Shown here piece by piece: positions 10,650-22,200 of a DNA stretch of 64,000 nt (its first letter is position 1; the number at the start of each line of letters is the position of its first letter). The notes under the pieces are model-generated. The model was not told where the DNA came from and searched no databases. It saw nothing but the letters and a program-made list of their open reading frames with translations. Location: contig JBANDB010000018.1 of assembly GCA_037576215.1 (NCBI GenBank), forward strand, positions 1,364,001 to 1,428,000. Direction: 5' to 3'. The translations under genes were made by a program, and so were the position numbers. This DNA is from Armillaria gallica (taxonomy: Eukaryota; Basidiomycota; Agaricomycetes; Agaricales; Physalacriaceae).

Positions 10650-12266
10650 TTAGTCTCTGTAAGCTGGCGGCGGTACCCCCATCAACCGCATGTTCTCCTC
10701 AGTCAACATCTCAATTCGACTCCGCAGCTCCTGTATCTGTGCCATTTCCGTCGAGGGTTGCTCTATCTGGGCTATTAAACTGTTGATCACATTTTGTCCA
10801 TGTCTGATTTCCGCTTGATTCTCGAAGGCAGACCGAGGTCGGGAAAGGGTAGGCGATGAAGGGGACACATGTGAGGAGCCAGCAGTCGATGTGGATCTCT
10901 CAACCGATATGCCTCCATTTTTTTGCCTAGTCCTGAACTTCTGCTCGGTTTTGGAGGGTACTGGAACAGAAGACTCAGCCTGGCGAATGCTAGCTTGCTC
11001 TGAATCGTCTTGAAAGAACGTAAGTGTCAGAAAAGTATACCAAATCTGAACGGAAAATGAACGAACAGGTAAACGGTTGGGACGAGCTCATCAAATTAGC
11101 CTGATGATAAGTTTGTCTTCTTTGTCGCCACAAAAACAGTGCACCTGCTATTATGAGGAGCAACGCAATACCACTGCCCACCACGCCTCCAACAATCTGT
11201 TTGGAGTTGGTCACTTTTGGTGCTGAATCCGATGCGCTAGAACCAGAATGCAAATTCGAGCTGGAGGGACTGGTACTACTACTTGAAGGTGATGACGAGT
11301 TTTTGCCATTGGACTCCTGATCAGAATAGGTGATGTAATCTAGCTTCAGTGACTGGTCACCAGCGACCGCTGTAATGTTCATGATGAGCGTGTGGACTCC
11401 AGAATCGAGGATCAGAGACGAAAAGAACATCGTGTTGGCCAAATCATTACCAGAACTCGCACTGGTTGTAGAGAAAGTGGTGGCTTTCCCTCCATCTACT
11501 CTGAAATCAGCGGAGACGGATCCGTCTATAGAACTTCTCTGGATCCCGAATACAGATACGGTCGTCCCTGTTCATTGTATTAGGCTGGAGTCGGCACCTC
11601 AAAAGTGTTCCGAACTGACCTGTAAACTGGAAAGAAAAAGAGTCCCCAACAGTTCTACTGTCCTTCGTAGAGTTCCCAAGCGGATGATTGATGATGTGAA
11701 AGTCGTTCGTATGTGTTAGGGTACTTGTATTTGTCTGCCAGTGTCCAACCCAGACGATATTATCATTACTGCTGTCCACCAGGATGTCTTTACCTAGGAC
11801 AGTTGTCTGATTGTGGACACCGACGAGGGCATAGTCCACGTCGGTCCCATCCATCTCTGTGAGAGTGATGGTATGGTTTCCCTCTTCTAGCGTCGGTGAC
11901 ATATACCACTGCATATATGTATGCTTAGAAGGATATGAAGCGACATATGTGTATGTGTCATCAATGGAGACGGAGAAAGTCTGCTTTTTTGTTCCAGGAG
12001 GAGTGTTACCGGTGAAGGTAATGGAAGAACCTATTAAAGGATTGAAAATATGCTTCATTTAGTCAAAGTAAGATAAATGCACCTTCGAACGTAACTGAGA
12101 AGGATCCATATGTAGAGCTACTCGCATTGCTATACTTTGCCCAAGAAGAATAATGTTGATACCACTGTTGATTCCTCGGACGGCCAGAATCAGGGATCCA
12201 CACAGAAGCGGGACTGAAGCCCGGGGAAAATGCCAACTCGTCTAGTATTATCAGATTGCTGGACAT
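10650..12266 (-). CDS. Type I membrane protein A: two beta-sandwich-like ectodomains, Ser-rich stalk, TM, cytosolic coiled coil
   Basis: Exons complement(12083-12266, 11620-12030, 11067-11567, 10650-11008) give 484 residues in one frame. Two repeated ectodomain modules each contain an FTG core (residues about 60-190 and 200-300), with DYALVG and KLDYITYSDQ strands like galactose-binding or discoidin-type folds, and many N-glycosylation sites. A Ser/Pro-rich stalk, a Gly/Leu/Ile helix (IVGGVVGSGIALLLIIAGALFLW), a basic stop-transfer and a cytosolic tail with a heptad-like ELRSRIEMLTEEN stretch ending PPPAY follow. No ligand is known. It is a full-length paralogue of the genes at 54546 and 57608 and lies in the left duplication arm next to the VPS10 fragment. 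A signal peptide is not obvious from the Met used, so a 5' exon may be missing. Confidence 0.85.
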
Positions 12267-13015
12267 CTGACAGTGGGAAAGGGAGAAAAAGGGAAAGGAG
12301 GATGAAGATGGGAGTCAGCGTTAAGGACCATGTGCATCCTGATATATGGTATATGCGCTCCTTCAAAGCTACAACTGCTACCTTTATATATCATGATGTC
12401 GATTCAGAGTTAAGTAGATGCATCTGTCTCCCTGATATCGAACAACGATGAATCGATGGTTTGTCCCACTTGTGTTGACCAGGGAGTTCAGCCAGAGCAT
12501 TGAAAGTGAGGTTATTACAAATGTTGCGAGAGGATGTTCTCCAGGTGATCTGCTCGATGGGAAGGCTAACTCCTACACTAGGGTAGGGTTGATGCACATG
12601 GTGTCGAGGTTGTAGCATCTCGCTATTCCGTCCGGCCCGGTTCATCTGCGATGACGTGGGCTCTAGGGCAGGTTTCGGTGCCGTAGTTTCCGTCATTCGC
12701 ATTGCGTTGCCTATTACTATTAGCGAACTTGGCAGGACCATAAAGAGGTACTCCTTCAAGCGTCATTCCTCTCATCATCGAAGGTTCTCGCGCCCTATGT
12801 AAAGAGCACGAGAAGGAGAACCATTTCTGGATGGCGTACAGGAGGCTCATTCGCCAGGCTACTACCAGCGATCGGTGTCACTCTCCGGGGTGCTTGGAGA
12901 TGTTCACGAACTCTGGGAGGAAGTTCCAGTTTTGCAGTGGATGCCTGCGCGTGCCATACTGCTCGAAGAAGTGTCTGGTACGAGCTTGGAAGCTGGAGAC
13001 AGCCCCACTTGGGTT

Positions 13016-13023
13016 CAAATGCC
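13016..13023 (+). repeat. 8-bp target-site duplication, left copy
   Basis: CAAATGCC precedes the MITE and is repeated exactly at 13712-13719. Removing one copy plus the element restores the MYND reading, which proves the insertion. Confidence 0.88.
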
Positions 13024-13711
13024 TAGTGTTGCCGAAGTTCAGTTCAGAACCTCGGTCCGAACGCTGAACGTCAGAACTGAACCTGAGGTTCAGTTCAGGT
13101 TCGGTTTCGGTTCAGCGAAATATACTCCGTTCAGTTCAACGTCCAACAGCTCCCAGAAAAATCCGAACGCTCTTTGAACGTGTTCGAATGCTGAGCTAGC
13201 CAAGCACTGAGGCTATTTTTATTGGCAAAATCAAGGCAAAATTCTCCATTGCCGTTATTGCCGTGATGGCTGCGCGGTTCCGTGGTTGCCATGTGGCTAC
13301 CTGACTCCACCACATTCCACCATCACTGACCACGACGATTCATCCAAGTCGCGTCCGATAGTCCTAGTTTTGGTCTGACAGCACTTCAACAATGTGTCTA
13401 TTAGTGCAGCAGAAGAGGCTACCCTATGGGAAACTCCTGAGTGGGAGCCGGCTTCGTAAATGATCAAGATATGTATAGGGCTCACCAATTAGCACGTCGA
13501 TATCGCAATACAAACAGTACAGATCAATGTCAAGTGACTTGCCTTTGTGAACTGCACTCGAATGGGTTCTGAACATGAACCGAATGCTGTTGAACGTGAA
13601 CGCCCGTTCAGTTCACGTTTCCGTTCACGTTTACTGGGACAGAAGACGTTCACGTTCGTGTTCGCAGCCAGAGGCATCGGTTCTGAACCGAACTGGACTT
13701 CGGCAACACTA
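13024..13711. mobile_element. Non-autonomous hAT-type element (MITE), 688 bp
   Basis: The element begins TAGTGTTGCCGAAGT and ends with the inverted form (ACTTCGGCAACACTA), flanked by the 8-bp direct repeat CAAATGCC. An 8-bp duplication and a TAGTGTTGCC-type terminus point to the hAT superfamily. Subterminal regions are packed with short motifs in both orientations (TTCAGTTC, GTTCACGTT, GAACCGAA), as expected for transposase-binding sites. No transposase frame is present. The insertion lies inside the MYND pseudogene. Confidence 0.87.
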
Positions 13712-14340
13712 CAAATGCCCTTCGGTGAAGGGGTTTTCAGACCGGAGGAGGCTCCAGCCTCCCATACAAATTCTCGGATGAACAATCTCTCGCACCGGAT
13801 GTGGCTAAGAAAATGTGTCGGGAGAAAGGTGTGGACGAAGTGGATGTACTTGCGATTCATCTGTATTTCAGGACGCTCGATACCATAATGGTCGACCCGT
13901 AAGATTTGAAAGTTGGACAGGTTCAATATTAGTTTGCGACGGGCTTCCGTAACAGAGGCTAGTTACATTTCAACAAGGACTTGACGTGTCTACAGTAAGA
14001 TTATTACTCAATACTTATAGGTGTATCTCAAACGTTACCGGTAAGCAGGCGCGTAAAGCGTAGCCAATTAGAATTTTTTCGCTGACAAAATTGAGACCAT
14101 TGTCGCCTCGACACACTCGTTATCTGTTAAGGTCTCTGAAGCCGCTATTTTCGAGTTCCTCACACTCTAAATGAAATGTTAAATACACATCTTAATTTTC
14201 GGGCGGTAATTAAGCATAAGTTCCTTCGGAGACTATTAAACAGAAAACGGGGATGATGATAGTTCTACAGGTTGGTGCTGATAGAAATACACTAATCTAT
14301 CTATCGCTGATACGATTGTACCTAAAACTAAGTAAGAAAA

Positions 14341-14952
14341 CTATATATCAAGCAGAATATAAGGAGAGATTTGATTCACGCAATTTGGGTCGTGCAACTT
14401 ACTCTGATGAGCTTTGAGGTTTTCTTGACGAATGCAGATTCTGCAGCAGCCGAGACATACGTACAGCTCGTCCAAGTTTTTGTGCTTGGAGCTCCTTATA
14501 TGATCATACATCTTCCTTAAAAATTCGGTTTTGAAATTGCATGTCTTCAGCGGGCAGATAAGTTCACTCGAATACCGTTCATGTGTTGCTGCATGGGCTA
14601 CAGCCTCCCTCACCTTCTTAAAGGTCTTGTCACACGCGCCACATGCACACTTGTAGGGCAGCGAGGGGTCAGTTGATATCGAGGGGTATCTGAGAGGAAC
14701 CAATAAGCCTTATGCCGATAGAAGGAAGAACAAGGGGACATACAGTAACTTGTCTTCCTTCTTGGCTCTATTTCCAGATGTCACTGTCATCGGCGGTGAG
14801 TATGGACCTAAAACCGTATGATTTGTCTTCTCTGAATGGTGCTTTCCTGCGCCTCGGGTCGCCTCTTGCTTCTAAAACGCATCGTTAGGAAAACTCGAAA
14901 AGAGACAGGAAGAGCAAGTACTGCATACATTGACTTTAATTTTTGAATACAT
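14341..14952 (-). CDS. Small C2H2 zinc-finger protein (left-arm copy)
   Basis: Exons complement(14929-14952, 14744-14871, 14341-14689) encode 166 residues. A basic Ser/Thr-rich N-terminal half (TVTSGNRAKKEDK) leads to three consecutive zinc-finger-like units: KCACGACDKTF..HAATH, LICPLKTCNF..DHIRSSKH and CLGCCRICI..HQSKLH. It ends ISPYILLDI, matching ISPYFSDV of the paralogue at 49411; intron positions and phases are identical. A nuclear nucleic-acid-binding role is likely from the fold, and the targets are unknown. Its promoter is conserved with the paralogue. Confidence 0.8.
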
Positions 14953-15100
14953 TCGTCTAGCTGAGGCTTGGATTAGTGTGTCCTAAACACAGAGAAGATC
15001 AGCAAAGGTGGGCAAATAATGGAACACTCAAGGAAGGGATAGTCAGGTCTGCACAGCAGTCCGTAGGGGTAGGATGGAGAGTAATTGATGAATCTGTCCG

Positions 15101-15157
15101 TTTTTATAGTAGATTGAGCGATACCTAGTCACTCACGTGATTGTGACAATACTCTGT
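15101..15157 (-). promoter_or_regulatory. Conserved promoter with CACGTG and TATA (left copy)
   Basis: On the minus strand, GAGTATTGTCAC, then TCACGTGAGTGACT (CACGTG at 15134-15139), then GCTCAAT and a TATAAAAA box at about 15101-15108 lie about 150 bp upstream of the C2H2 gene start. The same ordered elements occur at 49218-49268 upstream of the paralogue. Confidence 0.6.
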
Positions 15158-16111
15158 AAATGTCACCTCCGAAAGTTGGTTTTTCTTTGTCTGTCTTGTC
15201 TCAGGTTCATCTTGCATTATTGTTTGGACTGTTGGACTTTTGTACAGGTGTTAGCCTGCATTCATGATTTGGAATGGTGGTCTCAAGTCGCCACCCAGAT
15301 GCCACCGGACTAAGACACTGACCATACGAAAGGTTATCAAAAATTTCTAGAAACAATGGACAATACGGTGGTCTGCATCATCAATGATGCATTAATGTCC
15401 AGGATGTATGTTGGAACATACTTTGTGGCCCTTTTTACTGGCAGTCCTGATGCAATTTATCATTTAGAACTTTGGGTGGTTGAGAACGCCCCAAGGAAGG
15501 TGATGAGAAGGTGGCAATCTGGATAGCATGACGTGGTGTACTAGATGCAGCCATGACCGAGCATATTTTCATATACAGGCTTAGAGAATGTCATTTTTTT
15601 TGGGGAGATGCTGGTAGATTCAAAGGAGATACAAATTGAGAATCGCAGTTTGAGTCTTCTGAGCACTGGTAGCTGGGAAAAGCGATCGCAAGATAAGCGT
15701 GGGGTTGAAAATTCTGGTCATCAATGTATACAGTTCAGACAGAGCGGCACCGAAATCCGCCACCAAGTTCAACGCCGCGATATTGAGTGCTTCACTTGAA
15801 GGTTCAAATTTGTCAAACGTTCAAGCGAAGGTTCATTTGACAGAGGTCAGAAGAAAGTGCCATTGAGAGCTATGTAGTTTTAGTGAGTTGGAAACTAAGA
15901 CAAGACCCAGTGGATGGTAAATGAAGCTACGGTTGTCGTGCCCAGTCTGATAAGTAATCGTGCATAATTGGGCCTTCAAAGATTGCAAAGAGGAGTCAAG
16001 CATAAGTATGATGAAGATAAATCTGTGACAGCACTATATGTCAAAGACCTTAGTCAAGGCTCACTGATGCGCCAGTGTTCGGGGAAGGATCTTCGTGGCC
16101 TGACGGTATTA
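15158..16111. other. Intergenic region left of the LINE
   Basis: No gene is recognised. Before the LINE inserted, the right end of this stretch was directly joined to the sequence now at 24618, so part of it may be the original upstream region of ABP1. Confidence 0.4.
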
Positions 16112-16113
16112 AA

Positions 16114-16129
16114 GTTATATGGTATTTCC
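16114..16129 (+). repeat. LINE target-site duplication, 5' copy
   Basis: GTTATATGGTATTTCC here matches GTTATACGGTATTTCC at 24602-24617, directly after the poly(A) tail. One C-to-T change in a CpG separates the copies. The 16-bp repeat fixes both ends of the retrotransposon. Confidence 0.87.
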
Positions 16130-16580
16130 CTTGAACAAGGACCACCACCACCACTGGTGGCAGTCCAGCGTTTGGCCTCTACATGGCTCAAGGGACTAGT
16201 ACCCACTAAGTGGGGAAGCTAACAAATGTCTCTAGTTAAGTACGAGGAGGAACCACACACAGTTAGTCATGTGCAATATCAATGGAACACCCACCGATGT
16301 GGTCCTGTTAGTGGCCGACCTGACCTGAGGCACTCTTGAAGGCCAAAGCAACACTCTGTACAATGAAACCGGCCAAAAGATGCTGTGTTGCATTCCAAGC
16401 CCTCGGGAGCGCCTCGCAACTGTCAACCCCGTCTTCTTGCTCGTCGCTGCGACGATCCACTTCTTGGACTGCATTCTGCGACTCCCTGTTTTAATTCCCA
16501 TTTATTACTCTTTGCTTACCTACCTCGCTTCCTCGGACTTTAGAGTACTTTATATACTGTGTACCTTTTACTTCACACCT

Positions 16581-16753
16581 CAGCTTTTGCTCCTACATGG
16601 ACAGAGAAGGCTGAGGTGAGCTCTTTTTGTATATCTGTCATTGAGCGCTGTACTTACTCCTAGTTAGCATTGCGCGTATTCTTACAGGTATAATATATCA
16701 GCTTTTGCTCCTACACAGACAGAGAAGGCTGAGCATTGCGTGTATTCTTACAC
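16581..16753 (+). repeat. Direct repeat in LINE 5' region; second copy lacks an intron-like segment
   Basis: Copy 1 starts at 16581 (CAGCTTTTGCTCCTACA) and runs to about 16686. Copy 2 starts at 16699 and ends at about 16753. They align except that copy 1 has 52 extra nucleotides at 16616-16667, which begin GTGAGC, contain TACTTAC and end TTAG. Copy 2 joins GGCTGAG to CATTGCG exactly at those two points, like a spliced product. A TATATA stretch lies about 30 bp upstream of copy 1. Confidence 0.75.
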
Positions 16754-17328
16754 GCTGAGCACTGGCAATGGCCAATAGTATAGTGGGAAAACCACGAAGA
16801 GGGACGAAGTACATGATGACAGAACATCAAAGGGCACAGCGCCCTAGTGTGTGTGATTACAAATCAGGTACCAACACAGCTTAGACTGGAATGCCTCCAA
16901 CACTCTTCAAGGTAGACATGCCCTACACAGTACACCACGTGCCCGCTGACCACACGTTAATGGCACGTCCGCCCCAAACCCCCTGACACAATTGCCACTT
17001 GATGAAGTGCCACTTGAACACGACATAATCTGAAGTAAACCTGGGAACAAGGAAACACTGACATTGTCTTATGCCACACACGAAACAAAGGCAAGAACAA
17101 AGACTTCTACAAAAGACAACTGACCAGGAAATCTAGTATAAATGGAGCTTGTGCAAGCCACCAGACTCACAACACCCCCCCTCTGCCTCTGCCAAACTGT
17201 CGCCTACAACTCCCCCAACCGACCCCCAACAAGGCAGCTCTGTGAAATGTCCAAGGATAGAAATAGAGAATTGGGTGAGACGACTCTAATACGATGTTTA
17301 AATGTGCTACTAACCCTCAGACAAGATC

Positions 17329-18459
17329 ATGGATGTCGACTCTGAAGCTGCACTCACCGTAAAACAAAACGAGGCTGCTGCTGCTGTGCAGAATGCTGAA
17401 GCTTATCGAGACGCCCACAGGAAAGTATGGAAGAGGGAGGACAACTTCAACTTCATCACTACCCCCACGAACAGAGAAGACTATCCCTATGACAAGGTCG
17501 CTAAAACGGGACAGATCACCACCCTCCCCGCTGTCTCAAAAACACCGTTCACTGACACCGCATACCTGAAACTACACGTCCCCTTCAGGAAACTCACTGA
17601 GGACCTGAGCAAGGGCCAGAAGGTAGCACTCCAAGATGAACATGACCAGTATATCGCTGTCATCCCCTTCAGTGCAGGACTGAAGTTCTACCAGAACTAC
17701 ACCATGCTCAAGCAAGACGTAATGGCCATCCTGGACAGTCTCCAGATCGAAAGAGGAGATTACAGAATATCTCTCCCATTGGAGTGCCTGGCAAAGAAAA
17801 CATGCGACTACCAAACACCATGGCCTTTCTTCATTAAAGGCACTGCACCACCTCTCCGGAAATTCCTCCTATGGCAACAAACTTTCCCAATTGACGAGAA
17901 ATTAGTACTTAATTTCCTCCCAGTTGACACAAACCATCAAAGCTGGGTGATTGCGACGTACCACTGTGGAGCAGTAGAGAACGACAGCGCAAGGATTGCC
18001 AAGGCCTTATGACGAATCAAGAAAGCAGTCTGCAAAAACAGGACAATCACTGATATCGTGAACAAGATTCGCATGGGTCAAGGCTTCATGGGACATGCAA
18101 CCTCAGCATGTGAAGAAATGACCCACTCGTGGAGCCTGGAATACATCCTAACACTGCAGAATGACCATGAAGTAGGAGTCTGGCAGCTCACTGGAAAACC
18201 CCTCACGACAAATGACGATGACCACCGAAAACTAGTTAATGCCATCAGATCTCTTACCATCACGGTAGGAATTGAGGATCTGAAAGCAGACAGAAAGGCA
18301 AGACTAGAATGTGTCTGGTGCAAAAGTGAAATGCACCAGAGCCATGCATGTCCCTTCCCAGACATTGTCTCAGGATGGCGTGGCCCAGTGAGGGAGACGA
18401 TGAATGCAAAGGTTAAAGAGGATACCGCAGAAAGTCAAAACAATGCTGGAGCATCCTGA
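17329..18459 (+). pseudogene. LINE ORF1 (gag-like, CCHC knuckle) with one stop
   Basis: One frame runs for 377 codons apart from a TGA at 18010-18012, where the sequence reads TTA TGA CGA and an ancestral CGA is likely. The first part has no recognised domain. Near the C-terminus CVWCKSEMHQSHAC is a C-x2-C-x4-H-x4-C zinc knuckle, typical of LINE nucleic-acid-binding ORF1 proteins, which package the element RNA. Confidence 0.85.
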
Positions 18460-19247
18460 GGTGGTTTTCACCAAGCAGGATGCGGTGGCTGAAGGGGAGA
18501 CTTCATGATGCATGGAGGTTTTCAAGTGGTCAGAGGAAAAGGCCATAAAGGATGACCTGATATAAAGTGACCATAGTACATGTGTGCATAGACATTACCA
18601 GCTAGATAATACATCAAAGTTTCTACTCCTTGAAATAAATGATGCACTGAATAACAACAGAGTGAGTTGGGAGTGAGAGGTGAGTCTCAAAGAAAATTGG
18701 GGAAGTGTGTCATTGAAGAAACGGTGTTCCTCATAGCACTGGCTAAGCTCAATCAAACTGAGGTTAACTGGGGCTGTAGGAAAAGACCCAGGGCCACAGA
18801 AGGGGTCCAAGCTGGGTAAAAGGTGAACTCAGACTACCTGTGTCCTTCTCACCAAGGACATGGATAGTAGGGGGACCTTCCACACCTAGATGGGCATGGC
18901 AAAGTTGGCCTAGGTGAGTCCCCCCTCATGCTATGTACTCATGCTCTAGTAGGATTATATCACAACACGATGGATCTTTGGCAAATGGCCTCATGCATGC
19001 TGGAGAGGGTGATGTGTCCTCCACTGGCCGTTCCCTTGATGATGGTGAATGCATGAGTATAGGAATCAGTGGACGAGTATCAGTACCTTCACAGCCCAGT
19101 TCAAGAAACCCAGAGCTCCGAGGACATGCAGGTGAAAATGAAGGATTGGATACTGTTTGCACTTGACAAAATGAGGAGGGTAAACATCCCACTGGGGAAA
19201 CCAGTGGTAGAGCTCTGGAGTATGGTCTGCCCAACTTCAGGAGACAG

Positions 19248-22200
19248 ATGGTGGACAACATGTCGACCTTGGACCATGTTAGAGTCCTAAACGGCCACAC
19301 AAATAGGTCTAACACATTGGGTGATGCCTTGGAGATGACAGACAGATATGTTGGGCTCCATAATGACACCCCGCCTCCTTCGAGAGATGGAGAAATCATC
19401 CCACAGAATGGAGCGCAAAGTCCTGCACCAACTGTAAACCAGGCTCAAAGTAACAGAAATAGCCAGGATATAAACCAGGGAAGACAAAGTAGCTGCCCTG
19501 CCTCACACCGAGGATCTAACAAATGCTCAAAAAAGAGCACCAAGGCTGCAATAAAGATTGCCTCACTAAACATAAGGGGGTACGGATCAAAAAACCTGGA
19601 TGACAAAGAAAGCAGATGGTTGCACATAAACCAGATAATGTGTGAGGAAAAGATTGGTGTTTTAGCTGTCCAGGAAGCCCATCTAAATGACAAACAAAGG
19701 GAAACAATAGAAAGAATATTCCCAAAGCTAAAAATTGAAATATCAGGAGATCCAGAAAAGCCGACTGCAAAAGTGGGAGTTGCCATAGTCCTGAATAGAT
19801 GGCTGACAAACTGGGACTCAATTGAACAGAGAGTAATCATACCAGGCAGGGCGATGATCATCAGAATACAATGGCATAGGGGGAACAAGCTTACAATACT
19901 ATGTGTGTATGCTCCAAATGTTACAGAACACCAAGGAAGTGAAAATGCATCCTTTTGGATGGACATAGAGAACTACATCCAAGCATGTCCTGACATGAAA
20001 CCAGATGTAATTATGGGAGATTTCAATATGGTTGAGGAACCAATTGACAGGCTACCAGCATGATATGACCCTGCAGATGCAAGGGAAGCCCTAGATGATA
20101 TGAAGATGAGTCTGGGTATGAGAGACGGCTGGAGAGATGTCTACCCCACAAAAAAGAGCCTCACTTTTCTACAAAATGGGACAAACTCACAATCGAGAAT
20201 CGATAGGATATACCTCAAGACAGAAATGCTAAATTCAACAAGGGGATGGAAGGTAAAACCAGTAGGTTTACCTGGCCTTGACCATAACATGATCATGACC
20301 CAAATTACATGTGAGGATGCCCCTGCACAAGACAAAGGAAGGTGGTCCCTGGACATATCAATGCTAAATGACAAGACCCTGAGAACATTTATACAGGAAA
20401 GAGGCAAGAAAGCCAAGAGCGATGCAGTATTAGCCAGTGGCCCACTTCATTCAGAGGAGTTCAACCCACAGAGAATCCTCCACAAATTCACAAAAGATGT
20501 TCTAGCTTTCACCAGAGAGAGAGAAAAGATAATAAAGTCAAAACAGAATGAGAAAGAGTGCAACCTAGAGAAACAGCTCAACACCCTAATGACAGATGAC
20601 TCCATTAGCCAAGAGGAATTAAAAAACACATCTGCAAAGATCAAAAATGACATGAAGATATTAGCAGAAGAGAAACATACCCACACTCGGAAAAGAGCTG
20701 CAGCTAAGAACAGATTGGATGGGGAGGCCCTCACAAAATACTGGACAAGATCAAACAAGACCAAGAAACCGCAAGACATGATCTATACACTGGAAAAGCT
20801 GAGCCCCCAAGAAAATGAGAGGAAAAAGTATGAGAAATCTTCACCAAAAATGGCAGAGGTGGCAAGAGACTACCACGATGGCCTACAAAATCAAGATATG
20901 GAGACAAACCTAGACACACATGAATCAATCATAAGAGACATGCTTAAAGACATTACAGCCTCACCTTCACCAGAGATTATAGCAGACCTAAAGGCACTGC
21001 TAACAAGGGAGAAGGTGGAAACCACGCTGAAACTGTCCAAGGATGGAACAGCTCCGGGCATAAATGGAGCCCCATATGAACTATACAAGACAATCAATGC
21101 ATGGTACAAGATAAACATGAAGGAAGGAAAACCTGCCTTCAACATCATGTACCTTTTAACACTTGCCTTCAACAACATACAGCTGTATGGAATAGATGAG
21201 ACAACACCCTTTGCGGAAGGATGGATGTGCCCAATCTACAAGAAGGAAGAGAAGGAGAAAATATCTAACTACTGTCTGATAACCCTCCTGAACACGGACT
21301 ATAAGATCTTTACTAAGGCTCTAGCAATCAAACTGGCCAAAGCAGCCCTGATGTTGATCCACAAGGATCAAGCAGGCTTTATCCCTGGATGACAAATTGT
21401 TGATTAAACAAGACTAATACACATGGTTATAGCCTATGCAGAAGCTACTGAAACAAACGGTGTTATCGTAGCTCTGGACCAAGAAAAGGCCCACGATAAG
21501 ATTGCACATGATTATCTCTGGAAGACCTTAGAGGCATACAACTTACCACAGATGTTGATCAACACAGTTAAGAGCCTATACAGCAATGCAAATACAAAGG
21601 TCATGGTAAATGGATATCTAAGCTCCCCCTTCCAAGTGAGAAGAGGGGTCCATCAAGGAGACCCGCTATCGTGCCTCCTATTTGACATAGCAATAGAACC
21701 GCTAGCACATGCACTGAGGGAGTCAAAGCTGAAAGGTATCGAAATCCCTGGGAGGGCAGACAGATTAATTGTGAACCTCTTCGCTGACGACACAACAACC
21801 TTTCTCTCAGAGGAGGACGACTTCAAGGAACTTGAAGAAATCCTATGCAAGTGGTGCATAGCCAGCAGAGCCCGGTTCAACATTGCAAAAACACAAATAC
21901 TCCCGATTGGTACAACAGAATATAGACAACGAGTCATAAACGAAAAAAGGATAAGTGCACCCCAGAAAGAAATCCCAGAAACAATACATGTAGTCAAAGA
22001 GAAAGAAGCTATCAGAATCCTAGGTGCATGGTTCAGAAACAACATTGACGACTGCGTCGTCTGGTCAAGCCAGCTAGAAAAGATAGACTCTGCTCTCGAA
22101 TCTTGGGAACGAAGCAACCCCACGATCCAAGGGCGCTGCCTAATAGTGAGTATGGTAGTGGGTGCAATGTCGCAATACCTTACCACAGTTCAAGGCATGC

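Larger units (their letters stand above)
12725..13905 (+). pseudogene. MYND zinc-finger pseudogene, split by a MITE
   Basis: The sequence matches the C-terminal half of the MYND gene at 50544-52915. It starts at the WQDHKEALLQA codons, has lost about 100 bp, then resumes at IIEGSR and carries the finger (DRCHSPGC ... CSGCLRVPYCSKKC) up to FKC at 13022. A 688-bp element interrupts it, and the reading resumes at 13720 with SVKGFSDR. A small insertion after RRRLQ then shifts the frame and gives an early stop. It is dead for at least three independent reasons. Its position in the left duplication arm matches the MYND gene of the right arm. Confidence 0.82.

Noticed and set aside
12959..13177. A second MYND-overlapping frame (12875-13177) as a distinct gene
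   Set aside because: It is an out-of-frame reading that runs into the MITE; the MYND frame itself is broken there.
16141..16157. ACCACCACCACCACTGGTGG palindrome near the LINE 5' end as a hairpin or terminator
   Set aside because: It is a short imperfect simple repeat inside the LINE leader, with no supporting context.
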